Counted from the first letter of the stretch, positions 6,948-14,299 are shown. The stretch: DNA of 14,940 bases from Paraglomus occultum (GCA_910592205.1 CAJVPJ010000891.1:1-14940), one strand, 5' to 3'. The notes: generated by a model not told the origin, from the letters alone. Translations and numbers: made by a program.

Positions 6948-7034
6948 ATGAATTGGGATGGCGCCGATTTTATTGTGAAATTGATAATGATAACATGTTT
7001 CATTAAAGCCCATCAGATAGCCCTAACGTACAAT
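6948..7034 (+). CDS. candidate first exon of a small secreted protein
   Basis: An ATG in good context (ggtaccATGA) opens 29 codons: Met-Asn-Trp-Asp-Gly-Ala-Asp-Phe-Ile-Val-Lys-Leu-Ile-Met-Ile-Thr-Cys-Phe-Ile-Lys and on to Asn. A GTAAGC donor follows at 7035, in phase 0. The hydrophobic middle followed by Lys-Ala-His could act as a signal peptide or anchor. If unspliced, the frame stops at TAA 7068-7070 (40 residues). No downstream exon could be assigned: the nearest exon islands on this strand, beyond 10 kb, mostly enter in phase 1. Unrecognised. Confidence 0.25.
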
Positions 7035-7070
7035 GTAAGCAACCAAGAAAAGTACACCTGTTTACCATAA

Positions 7071-7443
7071 ATATGAAAAATAAAGTAAAACGCATGATAA
7101 ATCAAACAATATACAGACTTTATTAGACTATCAATCATTGACACAATCATCCGTACTATGTGTTATGTAGCATAACTTGTGTCCATTGAAAATTGTTCTT
7201 GGTTCTCGACGTTAAAGCCCAATTAGATGCAATTATGTAATTTGTCCAATTGTGGAAATTTGCATAATCGTGTGCATAACTTTAATGTACAAGTTTAATG
7301 CCTATATTTAAGAAAGGTTCACAAAATTATTATATTGTTAGTGGTTGGTTATTTGTATAGCTGTGAACCCATACCATTTACTGCTTTAAATGGATACTGA
7401 TTGTTTGAAAGCGAATTTACAAAAATATTATGCGTTTAGACAT
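7071..7443. other. AT-rich stretch, nothing supported
   Basis: No open frame of note, no repeats beyond short AT runs, and no clear splice sites or regulatory motifs. Confidence 0.5.
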
Positions 7444-7617
7444 TTAGCACATAGAGATATCCAAATCTGTGTTACCCCACCACAAAACGTATAAATAAAC
7501 GCCATATTCACCTGTAAACTTTTCCAAAATTGTTTCAATATCATTATCTAATAATGCCACCATCGAACCAACGTAAAACGCTGCCACCATCAAATCAACG
7601 TAAAACGTTGCCATCAT
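7444..7617 (-). CDS. small minus-strand ORF with a 9-residue internal repeat
   Basis: Tandem ATGs at 7617 and 7614 open a 57-codon frame to a stop at 7446-7444. Residues 2-27 are nearly repetitive: Met-Ala-Thr-Phe-Tyr-Val-Asp-Leu, Met-Val-Ala-Ala-Phe-Tyr-Val-Gly-Ser, Met-Val-Ala-Leu-Leu-Asp-Asn-Asp, reflecting a 27-bp DNA repeat. Then come Ile-Glu-Thr-Ile-Leu-Glu-Lys-Phe-Thr and a GTGAAT donor-like site at 7511, where splicing to |ATTTGG (7471) would keep the frame and shorten the protein. A canonical TATATAAG lies about 85 nt upstream, followed by a GC-rich leader, which supports transcription on this strand. Unrecognised; the overlapping plus frame (Pro-Pro-Ser-Asn-Gln-Arg-Lys-Thr-Leu repeats) is probably its shadow. 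Confidence 0.35.
   Translation of the reverse strand: MMATFYVDLMVAAFYVGSMVALLDNDIETILEKFTGEYGVYLYVLWWGNTDLDISMC
7556..7617. repeat. 27-bp tandem repeat (2.3 copies) within the ORF
   Basis: Units at 7556-7582 and 7583-7609, plus a partial unit 7610-7617, follow the pattern gccaccatcgaaccaacgta then aaacgct. The period of nine codons preserves the frame on both strands. Confidence 0.85.
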
Positions 7618-7699
7618 ATTGTTCAAGTCGTCCACAGAAGACGCACATCCGCGTTCTTAGTCCGCCACCCCGGGCGACCGCCTCTAGTGCGCTCTCGCG

Positions 7700-7707
7700 C
7701 TTATATA
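7700..7707 (-). promoter_or_regulatory. TATA box (TATATAAG) of a minus-strand promoter
   Basis: The minus strand reads TATATAAG at 7707-7700, followed by an unusually GC-rich stretch (about 7695-7640) in which a start site 25-32 nt downstream would fall. The ATG at 7617 follows with no upstream ATG in a better context. The plus strand also has a weaker TATA at the same place and an ATCAGTG initiator-like sequence at 7808-7814, so a bidirectional promoter is possible. Confidence 0.4.
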
Positions 7708-7853
7708 TTACGTCCACGACGAGTACACGCTGCCCGGACGTCGTCTGCGGTTTTAATACGGGAGTCAGCATTGCGAGTTGTGACTTTTCTGCTGCTTTAA
7801 GGTAAAGATCAGTGCAGTGGTTAGTTGAAAGTGGGTAGTTACGCATTGTAGTT

Positions 7854-7934
7854 ATGGACGCTAACGGTATATTACCCATCTATAGGCATGGATACCGAAT
7901 CTTAAGTCGAGACGAGGCTTCGATGCACGTTTAG
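7854..7934 (+). other. short plus-strand ORF downstream of an initiator-like site (weak)
   Basis: ATG 7854 opens 26 codons (Met-Asp-Ala-Asn-Gly-Ile-Leu-Pro-Ile-Tyr-Arg-His-Gly-Tyr ...) to TAG 7932-7934. It lies about 40 nt after the insect initiator-like ATCAGTG at 7808, and a GTAAAG donor-like site sits at 7802. It is too short to judge. Confidence 0.15.
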
Positions 7935-7946
7935 TCCTCGACTAAA
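7930..7946. repeat. perfect 7-bp hairpin
   Basis: tttagtc, ctc, gactaaa: perfect arms around a 3-base loop, overlapping the stop of the short ORF. It is one of three hairpins within 350 bases upstream of the Tc1 remnant. Confidence 0.6.
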
Positions 7947-8076
7947 TCGTCTTATCGATTTAAAAAAGGCGGACTAATAAAGAAAACAATGTCAATGGTG
8001 TTGCCCAGCATATGATCAGCTATTACACGATTAGCTGGGAAACTAAACACCATCGGCAACGCCGAACCTCGCCATG

Positions 8077-8100
8077 CTAGAAATTCGTCTGAATTTCTAG
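8077..8100. repeat. perfect 10-bp hairpin
   Basis: Arms ctagaaattc and gaatttctag pair perfectly around gtct. It lies just outside the left end of the inverted-repeat element that starts at about 8112. It could be a fragment end or a nested palindrome. Confidence 0.7.
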
Positions 8101-8111
8101 TAAAACGAAAT

Positions 8112-8272
8112 GTACCCGTGCCCTCTCGTGAATAAGCACCCCTTGATTACCAAACATAACACGTAATTATAAATTTTTTTATAAAAGTCTTCATTATTGT
8201 AATTACTGTTAGTATTAGATAGTTTATCACTTACGTAATGGGAGGAGGGTGCTCATTCACGAGAGGGTACGG
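8112..8272. mobile_element. MITE-like element with imperfect terminal inverted repeats
   Basis: Bases 8118-8142 and 8246-8270 are inverted repeats: 25 positions with three mismatches, sharing the core ccctctcgtgaat-agcaccc. Pairing continues outward with small gaps. The interior is AT-rich and non-coding. The total of about 160 bp, with long arms and no ORF, fits a miniature inverted-repeat transposable element. TA sits next to both arms (8113-8114 and 8268-8269), as expected for Tc1/mariner insertion, but the exact ends are unclear. It lies 150 bp upstream of the Tc1 transposase remnant and could instead be that element's terminal structure. Confidence 0.6.
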
Positions 8273-8420
8273 TAACAAAAAAAGTTATCGTGTGATGTAA
8301 ATTGCGTCGCGAATATTACAAAACAACGCAAAGTTTTATATATAATAAAGATATTATTATGTAACTTTTTCTTTCTTTGCAATTGCATTTTTGTTACCTT
8401 TTTCGTGATTCGTTTTCAAA

Positions 8421-9021
8421 ATGTCTTCTGCCGCAACGCCAAGTTATATTACATTTTTGACAAAAGAATTGCACATTCTGATTAAGATACCGCTTTCAAC
8501 AATCTATTACAATATTGAAAAGTTGGGAAAAAAAACTGGCAACGTGTTGCATAAGGGAGGTAACGGCCGACGTAAAAAAATTACGTGTAGCGCAGCACGA
8601 GCCATGTACATTCGAAACTTTGACAACTAAACTGACGGCAAACAGTGTCAACGTATCTCACATGACAGTCTGGGATATTTAAAAGACCATGACATCAGAA
8701 AAGCATTTCCCAATGTTGACTGCCAACACAAAGAAAAGCGCGCGTTGAATAGGCAGCCAAACATTTGAACGATGACTGATCCATACCAGCAAAATTGCCA
8801 AACCATTTTTTAGGCCAACTTAATGGAATGGCCATCCATTGAAAATCTTTAGAACATTGTTAAGGTAAACGTTGAAAATGATTACCCAAAAATCGCGGTG
8901 ATCTGGAGAAGTTTATGAAGGAAAAGTGGGAGACGGTTCTAATATTATTTAATTAATTCTATGAGAACACTTTGTGAACTTGTTATCGAAAAACAGGGTG
9001 AAGAATCCGATATTAATATAA
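8421..9021 (+). pseudogene. Tc1-like (Tc1/mariner) transposase, frameshifted and internally deleted
   Basis: ATG 8421 opens 69 codons matching the DNA-binding N-terminus of Tc1-like transposases: Ile-Pro-Leu-Ser-Thr-Ile-Tyr-Tyr-Asn-Ile-Glu-Lys-Leu, then His-Lys-Gly-Gly-Asn-Gly-Arg-Arg-Lys-Lys (GRPR-type hinge). After a stop, other frames continue as Val-Ser-His-Met-Thr-Val-Trp, Tyr-Leu-Lys-Asp-His-Asp-Ile-Arg-Lys-Ala-Phe-Pro-Asn and Lys-His-Lys-Glu-Lys-Arg. The catalytic middle is deleted. It resumes with His-Thr-Ser-Lys-Ile-Ala-Lys, Met-Glu-Trp-Pro-Ser ... Ile-Glu-Asn-Leu, Phe-Met-Lys-Glu-Lys-Trp-Glu-Thr and Leu-Ile-Asn-Ser-Met-Arg-Thr-Leu-Cys-Glu-Leu-Val-Ile-Glu-Lys-Gln-Gly-Glu. Full-length relatives have about 340 residues; roughly 200 are represented here. 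It cannot be active. The frame after 9021 (to 9218) is flank. Confidence 0.85.
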
Positions 9022-9228
9022 TATTGAATAAATCTAAATGTCTAAATGAGCTATTTTACCATTCGCTGGTTTTTCTTCTTGTTTTCCAATTTTTTTGTTA
9101 CACATTGGCACGTCTTAGGCCTGTCTTCAAACACATAAAAAGTTCAACACTGAATGTTTTGCATAAAAGAGATTACGGCTGTTTCAATAAAGCAGGTTAT
9201 TACAATTTCGGACTTTAATTATATAACC

Positions 9229-9247
9229 ATCTTTTTTTAAAAAAAAA
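9229..9247. other. T7/A9 junction between two Tc1 remnants
   Basis: A run of T followed directly by A separates the end of the first transposase remnant from the second scrap. It is palindromic in appearance and prone to slippage. It may mark a deletion or insertion junction. Confidence 0.4.
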
Positions 9248-9251
9248 TCGC

Positions 9252-9350
9252 GTGGTTCTTTATCAAATTGCAAATGATGATCCAAAGCATACTAGTCGTA
9301 TTGCTAAAAAATGGCCAGCCAACAAGCTGGACACTAATAGTGATAAGTGA
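9252..9350 (+). pseudogene. second Tc1-like transposase scrap (second-aspartate block)
   Basis: A 32-codon open stretch reads Tyr-Gln-Ile-Ala-Asn-Asp-Asp-Pro-Lys-His-Thr-Ser-Arg-Ile-Ala-Lys-Lys-Trp. This is the conserved Q-x-DNDPKHTS-x-x-A-x-x-W block around the second catalytic aspartate of Tc1-like transposases. In an intact element this block precedes the WPSxSPDLNPIENLW block, but here it lies downstream of the first remnant's C-terminus. It is therefore a separate insertion or a rearranged piece. The following sequence to about 9560 is not recognisable. Confidence 0.75.
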
Positions 9351-10126
9351 GAGACATATATTTATTGTTTGCATATACCATCAATACCACATGAAAGCTG
9401 GCAAATGGTCAAACTCATTCTGCAATAAATCGAGTCGCTACAGTTGAATTAATCTTGAAATTGAAAAAAAAAAAGACAATATTGAGAATGACTCCAGCCG
9501 CACATCGGCATTATGTCTCGCAGTTACGTCCCGAGATGGGAACCACAACGTGCTGCAAGAAAACCAAAGTGATGTAAACATATTTTGGATGATAAAATGA
9601 TGTTGGTAGTCTGAAACAATAATTTATTATTCTGTGTTGCAAACTATCAATTCGTTCACTCGTGGTATCAGTTACCTTTTGACCATTGACAAAGCGAAAT
9701 CATACTATCAAAATACTGCCTTAACTCTCCAATTCTTGTTGGGTGTGCAGTGATTAACTTGTACATTCAATGGGATTATTAGAGACCGAAAGACCATCAC
9801 CGCAGCTTGGATTCCCTTTCCCTCTCTCCAAAAACCCGCGGAATAGGATTTAGTGGATTAAATCATTCCGTGGGCGACCTTCAACAACTGCACGCGGCTT
9901 AAAGCTGGCTCACTTTTGGTAATAGGAATTCTTGTGTCCAATTCTTTCCTTTTTTTCCTGCGCTCTTGCTTCAATCCCCAAATAGTAAACCCCATTCCCT
10001 AATTTATTTATAGATTTCTTCCTCCTCTGCGAGACTGGAATATATCTCAAACAAGGTGTAGGTACACCTTGTTTATACGCAAGTTAATCTCGTACTTTCA
10101 ATGATATGCTTTCTTCACTATTCTAA
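9351..10126. other. intergenic stretch without a supported gene
   Basis: One short ATG frame at 9770 (27 codons, Met-Gly-Leu-Leu-Glu-Thr-Glu-Arg-Pro-Ser-Pro-Gln ...) lies after a tgtgcag acceptor-like site but leads nowhere I can follow. There is a pyrimidine-rich tract around 9808-9830 and 9940-9970. A strong palindrome at 10049-10074 is listed separately. I see nothing else. Confidence 0.4.
10049..10074. repeat. 26-bp near-perfect palindrome
   Basis: Arms aaacaaggtgta (10049-10060) and tacaccttgttt (10063-10074) are exact reverse complements around gg. It could be a dimeric protein-binding site, a cruciform or the footprint of an excised inverted-repeat element. There is no neighbouring copy. 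Confidence 0.75.
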
Positions 10127-10498
10127 TCTGACATATTAATATGTCCATTCCTGTCCCTGAACGCAGTATGCGCCTTCCGACGCTCATCGTCACTTCTGGA
10201 TGGTTCCATGCACGACCACCACGCTCGCGTGATGATGGACCACGGCCAATATACGAACCGGGTGAGTCCGAGGAAGTCTGGAATAGTTTGGCTGCGTATC
10301 AAGGAAGCTGATAATTTTATTTCCGTTCCATCGGGTCTTGTTCTAGACGTATGGAATGTATATGCGTTAGCGTATAATACATTTGGATCTCGGAAAGATG
10401 ATGTTGAATTGTATACCTCGAAATGTTTCTTTAATTTTTTCTTGAACATCTCGCCCAATACTCTTGTTTGTTTCAACAGAGATATAGCTAACTTTTGA
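10127..10498 (+). CDS. exon island with overlapping open frames (candidate exon 10167-10261)
   Basis: An acceptor (attcctgtccctgaacgcag, ending 10166) and a GTGAGT donor (10262) bracket 95 bases. Entering in phase 1, they read Ala-Phe-Arg-Arg-Ser-Ser-Ser-Leu-Leu-Asp-Gly-Ser-Met-His-Asp-His-His-Ala-Arg and on to Tyr-Thr-Asn-Arg, leaving in phase 0. The same frame is open without splicing from 10127 to 10498. A second plus frame (ATG 10141 to TGA 10309-10311, 56 residues, Met-Ser-Ile-Pro-Val-Pro-Glu-Arg-Ser ...) and a long minus frame (10476-10123) overlap it. Three open frames at once reflect few stop codons locally, so the true coding frame is undecided. No family is recognised. It might join the island at 10903-11046, which accepts phase 0. 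Confidence 0.3.
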   Translation, partial: SDILICPFLSLNAVCAFRRSSSLLDGSMHDHHARVMMDHGQYTNRVSPRKSGIVWLRIKEADNFISVPSGLVLDVWNVYALAYNTFGSRKDDVELYTSKCFFNFFLNISPNTLVCFNRDIANF

Positions 10499-10806
10499 GT
10501 GATTTACGCATTCTTGTAACAGAATTGTACGATTACTTTTCAAACGTGACTCCCCGCCCACGATGCATTGTCAATAACCGATCAATTGTCTGTTATTAAA
10601 TCATTTACTAAAATAGATTAACCATCTTCCATCCTATAGTAACGCCAATTCCGTAAACATATAAAAGTAAGTGGCAATGTAAATTCATTAATAAAGTATG
10701 TAAGGAGATTTTTTTAAAGACGAATCAAGTTAAATACAAAACCTTAATCATATTCTGTATGTAATCTCCAGCGCAAAGTATATTTCTCAAAGCAGCCAAT
10801 TGCTGA

Positions 10807-11046
10807 ATCACTGGATCCTTCCCATCTTGCGAGCAGATCTATTCTGTACGGGTTGATTATATACATGTCACCAAATTAGTCTCTTCAATAGCCAATCAAC
10901 AGTTTCCATCCCATGTCGATGTTTCCAGCCAACAGACTTTCGAACATCTTGTTTCCATTTCGAGAGCTGCAGACGATGATATCAGGTTCACGCTGACTGA
11001 TGTTGCAGTTCTGCTGCGTCGAGGACAGTGTTTGAATTGTCTATAG
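10807..11046 (+). CDS. candidate terminal exon with adjacent poly(A) signal
   Basis: A plus frame is open from 10807 to TAG 11044-11046 without an ATG at its start, which is typical of an internal or last exon. Possible acceptors are cttgcgagcag (ending 10836) and ccaatcaacag (ending 10902); both give phase 0. The coding-like part reads Phe-Pro-Ser-His-Val-Asp-Val-Ser-Ser-Gln-Gln-Thr-Phe-Glu-His-Leu-Val-Ser-Ile-Ser, then Ala-Asp-Asp-Asp-Ile-Arg-Phe-Thr-Leu-Thr-Asp-Val-Ala-Val-Leu-Leu. Base composition is more balanced than in the flanks. AATAAA at 11055 follows the stop by 9 nt. No family is recognised. Confidence 0.35.
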   Translation: MTGSFPSCEQIYSVRVDYIHVTKLVSSIANQQFPSHVDVSSQQTFEHLVSISRAADDDIRFTLTDVAVLLRRGQCLNCL

Positions 11047-11054
11047 TAAAGAAA

Positions 11055-11060
11055 AATAAA
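11055..11060 (+). terminator. poly(A) signal AATAAA
   Basis: AATAAA 9 nt after the TAG at 11046. It is consistent with the end of the plus-strand transcript, but AATAAA is frequent in AT-rich DNA. Confidence 0.3.
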
Positions 11061-11229
11061 AGTGTAAGTCAAATAAATCAAGGAATACAAATCGTAAGGA
11101 ATCGCAAAACAAATGCTACTAACAATTTATGTGTAGCTATTAATTGCATTTGACCGGGGTAGTAATACTTGCAGTGGCGTAGCACGTTCAATTAATATAT
11201 ATTCCCCATCGTTCGATTGAGCGACGTAG

Positions 11230-11238
11230 TATATAAAG
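11230..11238 (+). promoter_or_regulatory. TATA-box-like TATATAAAG
   Basis: TATATAAAG at 11230-11238 is about 370 nt upstream of the ATG at 11598 that starts the next small gene model. There is no initiator of note. An exon-like segment 11355-11420 (acceptor ctttcaaactatgcag, then 21 codons Asn-Ile-Ile-Ala-Asn-Ala-Ile-Leu-Glu-Ser ... TAG) lies between them. Confidence 0.2.
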
Positions 11239-11597
11239 TGTCTACTGATAATAAGAAAAGATTGGTTTATTTAGCGGTCCGTTATGAGTAAAGACATAAG
11301 AGTCACCATTATGTAATGCGATGACATAGGGTAACTCTCTTTCAAACTATGCAGAATATCATCGCTAACGCAATCTTGGAATCACGGGACCTAGTCAGAT
11401 GTTTCCCGACTGTTAATTAGCAAATATTCTTACATACCGTTCACGAAGCTTGATATGAATGCCACTGTTGGTAATTGAGATATCTGAGTATATCTAATAT
11501 ATTAGTGCATCAACTTTAACAAACAAGTCAGTTCCTCCCCCAAAAAACATGTACTTACATCAAGAGGGTGGCACGATGAATATACTCTGTTGCTATC

Positions 11598-12358
11598 ATG
11601 TCTATAGGTAACAATTTAAATAATAAAGCTTGTAGTTAGAATTTACAACTCATAGTCTACCGCAACAAGCTCTTGCATAAATAATAATACCAGAATGCAC
11701 GTGTAAGGGTATAAAAATTAATCAAATTATTACCTGTCATGTAATGAAATCAGTTCCATCTGACGCTTTCAAACTCGGTACAAAGTGGTATGGATGGTCT
11801 CATCCATTAGATCATATTCCGTAAGTGTTCTATAAGAGAAAGAGGCGAAAAATACAATAAAACGGATTAATTTTATCATTTTTCACTTGCACCATGTTTT
11901 AACTATGCTTGTCGAGGTTCTCGCCACACATGAAACAATAATCTTCCATAGCGAGATGCAACAATGGTGGGCAGAAAAGTCAATTTGGCCAAACAAAAGT
12001 CCTGTAGAAGTTGGAACAACTACAATGCAAATGCACAATAAATATTGATTTAGGCGTCGTGATGCAAACCTCTTACTTTTACTGCAATCCACCAAGCCGT
12101 TTTACAGTGCCTGGATGAGGACGCGACTGGGTTTCTGCCTTGCATTTCTTGCAATGCAATGGGGGGAAAATATTAAGTTTGGTGCTGGTTGATTATCTAA
12201 TAGCGATCGATGCGACGTTATATGATCAACACGTGTAGATGCGTTGACCAATGACTCAAATGATCAACAGCTATTTGGATGGCCCGTGCATTACGTCAAG
12301 CGAAATTTGCCGAGGACTAGGCGAGCTAGATTATTATGACGCTGTGGATGTGATTTAA
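11598..12358 (+). CDS. small three-exon gene candidate, about 54 residues
   Basis: The middle exon 11754-11820 lies between gtaatgaaatcag and a consensus GTAAGT donor. It reads Pro-Ser-Asp-Ala-Phe-Lys-Leu-Gly-Thr-Lys-Trp-Tyr-Gly-Trp-Ser-His-Pro-Leu-Asp-His, entering in phase 1 and leaving in phase 2. The last exon, from 12271 (acceptor atgatcaacag), enters in phase 2; the join gives Pro. It reads Tyr-Leu-Asp-Gly-Pro-Cys-Ile-Thr-Ser-Ser-Glu-Ile-Cys-Arg-Gly-Leu-Gly-Glu-Leu and stops at TAA 12356-12358. A phase-1 first exon, ATG TCT ATA G, then GTAACA, lies at 11598-11607. Introns are about 146 and 450 nt. The product is acidic at its C-terminus and matches no family I know. Another terminal-exon-like piece, 12108-12176 (Cys-Leu-Asp-Glu-Asp-Ala-Thr-Gly-Phe), lies in the second intron but is out of phase. 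Confidence 0.3.
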
Positions 12359-12989
12359 ATGAACTGATTAAGAATAAGAGAAACGGGATCGTTCGGACTA
12401 GCTCAGGTATAGCGCACGGGAAAATCAATAGGTTGAGAGTCAAATGAGATTTGTTTGGCGAGTAAAGTTTTAGAGAGAAGTTCATCGAACACTTAAATTT
12501 CGATGCTCCACCAGTAATAACAAAAATGATAAAGATGTTGCACTTTGTAATAGAAAGTCTAAATGTTCGACAAACCTTCTCCCACATCCTCTTGTAGAAC
12601 TCTTCTTGTTCTAGCAGTGGAAAGAATAGGGGGAAATGCAGATGGGTGCAGGTAGATTTCCGTCGAATATACGAAGACTGATAAGCGATTATGCCCCAGG
12701 CGATATTTTTGGTAGCAGAATGTATTAATTCATTCTCTTATTTACCATAGTAGATCGACGGTAACGATTGTTAACTTTTTGATCACGGTAGCTTCTCGAT
12801 GAATGAATTAAATGGAGCTCGTTTCTGTAGTCTGGACAATCGATGACACATTATCGAACAACTAGAGAGTTAATAATATGCTTTTTCAAGTATCATGTTG
12901 AAGTCGAGTCGTGATAATTTACAGTTGCTTCTATATTGCTTCTACAGTATCTTTTGTTGCTTACGCATTATTGTATATTATCTAAACAG

Positions 12990-13510
12990 TGAACGCGATA
13001 TCGGGCGTGAAACATGATGAGGAACCGCACGCAAGGCGTAAAGCTTCAAAGGATATACAGTATTTCCCAGAATTGGAGACGTTGGATGATGCAAAACTGT
13101 GTAATCGCGTAAATTATTGTTTGACGGCCATTAGCTATTATCATCTCAGATGGACGCTCACTATATCTCTCTGGTTTATAATAATAGGAAGCGGACGATT
13201 TTAATGAGCATACGGGTCGGCTTTTCCATTAACATATTGTTTAGCACTGTGATTAACTCTTTGGTGATTAAAAGTGCTGCAGTCTACCTATGAAGTAACG
13301 TACTCAATAGCAAAGTCTGACAGGTAACGTTCTTGTAAAATTTTCCTTTCTCTCTTTGGTCTCTTGAATCATTATCATTATCTATCATTCTTCTCTCTGT
13401 ATCTCTTCACCCAGCATTCACACAAGCGATTAATATCCTTAGATCAACATTACAAATGGCCGATGCTAAAGCACGGGAATTCGACTTACGATGACGCGTA
13501 TTGGCTCTGA
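12990..13510 (+). CDS. two-exon gene candidate (exons 12990-13108 and 13415-13510)
   Basis: The acceptor tattatctaaacag precedes 119 bases that enter in phase 1: Asn-Ala-Ile-Ser-Gly-Val-Lys-His-Asp-Glu-Glu-Pro-His-Ala-Arg-Arg-Lys-Ala-Ser-Lys, then Phe-Pro-Glu-Leu-Glu-Thr-Leu-Asp-Asp-Ala-Lys-Leu-Cys-Asn-Arg. They leave in phase 0 at GTAAAT (13109). A very strong acceptor (ttctctctgtatctcttcacccag, 13414) leads, also in phase 0, to His-Ser-His-Lys-Arg-Leu-Ile-Ser-Leu-Asp-Gln-His-Tyr-Lys-Trp-Pro-Met and TGA 13508-13510. The intron is 306 nt. Arg-Arg-Lys-Ala-Ser resembles a protein kinase A site. A 5' exon is missing; ATG 12799 with a weak phase-1 donor at 12827 is one option. Alternatively the first exon reads through to TAA by 13204 with a hydrophobic tail. 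Unrecognised. Confidence 0.35.
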
Positions 13511-13889
13511 TCGGTTTTGGTAATGAATAGTGCAGTAATTTCAGGTGTTTGTTACTATCATTTTTATTTGTGTCCATTCATCGGGTCAAAAATTATGTAC
13601 ATGCCCACTTCAAACAAGCACGTAGTCATTATCTGTGGTCACTTGTATGTAATCTCACACTTGTCCACATGTTTTGTTCAGTGTCTTTAGGGTGTTTATG
13701 CTGCAGGCAAACGAAGATATGAACGCGACTCTGTAAGAATGATATGTTCAAGTCTGTGATATGTGGGTTTTTTTTCTAATGTTATATATCAATTAAATAG
13801 AACGGCGAGATGTAAATTTTTCTTGCTTAACTTCCAATCTCTCGAAAGGGACACGTGAAAGGATGGGATTGTTTGAGCATATCATTTGA

Positions 13890-14054
13890 TTCGGAGAATC
13901 ATTCGGAACGCGGGATTCTTGGGCAATTAAGTCGCGCCTAGAAAGAATGCAACATTGGTTTTATTTGGTGAAATACAGAACTGCAACGGCACAACTGCGA
14001 GCAATACTTTGGAACGCGCCATCTAGTGGTATCCCACCGTCGCTCGGTGATTAA
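13890..14054 (+). other. open frame ending at TAATAAA, possible terminal exon
   Basis: The frame is open for 54 codons from 13890 to TAA 14052-14054: Glu-Arg-Met-Gln-His-Trp-Phe-Tyr-Leu-Val-Lys-Tyr-Arg-Thr-Ala, then Leu-Arg-Ala-Ile-Leu-Trp-Asn-Ala-Pro-Ser-Ser-Gly-Ile-Pro-Pro. A possible phase-0 acceptor is cttgggcaattaag (ending 13931). The stop overlaps AATAAA (14053-14058). It contains a CTCF-like site, so conservation at DNA level could have a non-coding cause. No family is recognised. Confidence 0.25.
14016..14029 (-). promoter_or_regulatory. CTCF-like insulator motif (CCACTAGATGGCGC)
   Basis: The minus strand reads CCACTAGATGGCGC, which contains the AGATGGCGC core of the insect CTCF consensus (AG[G/A]TGGCGC) with the usual CCACT lead. 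CTCF is a zinc-finger architectural protein that marks chromatin boundaries. A second, poorer match (GCGCACTAGAGGCGG, minus strand) sits at about 7675-7692, in the promoter region. Confidence 0.45.
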
Positions 14055-14299
14055 TAAAAGTGATTACCAAATTCCCGATGATCAGTTCCGACTTTTTCAT
14101 CATATCAAGAAAGCACAACCTTGGGTTTGTCAAGTCGATCCGGTGTCGCGACGAAGCATGTAGTTAATTATACATTTCGGCACAGACTGGTGGCAAGGCT
14201 GATGGCTAGACAGCATCGGGGATCACATTATAATGGAATCCGCAGCAAAATGTATTAGCATTCACGCACAAATAAAGACTAGTCTCTCAATATCCACTT

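Noticed and set aside
7530-7805. 91-codon plus frame with Pro-Pro-Ser-Asn-Gln-Arg repeats
   Set aside because: It is probably the shadow of the minus ORF. The best TATA box and the ATG pair lie on the minus strand.
9022-9218. Continuation of the Tc1 C-terminal frame
   Set aside because: The transposase similarity ends at about 9021. The rest is AT-rich flank that happens to be open.
11172-11184. cagtggcgtagc, similar to the ends of some DNA transposons
   Set aside because: There is no partner inverted repeat or target duplication nearby.
12291-12587. 98-codon minus frame
   Set aside because: It is opposite a splice-bounded plus exon and hydrophobic by chance, with no domain.
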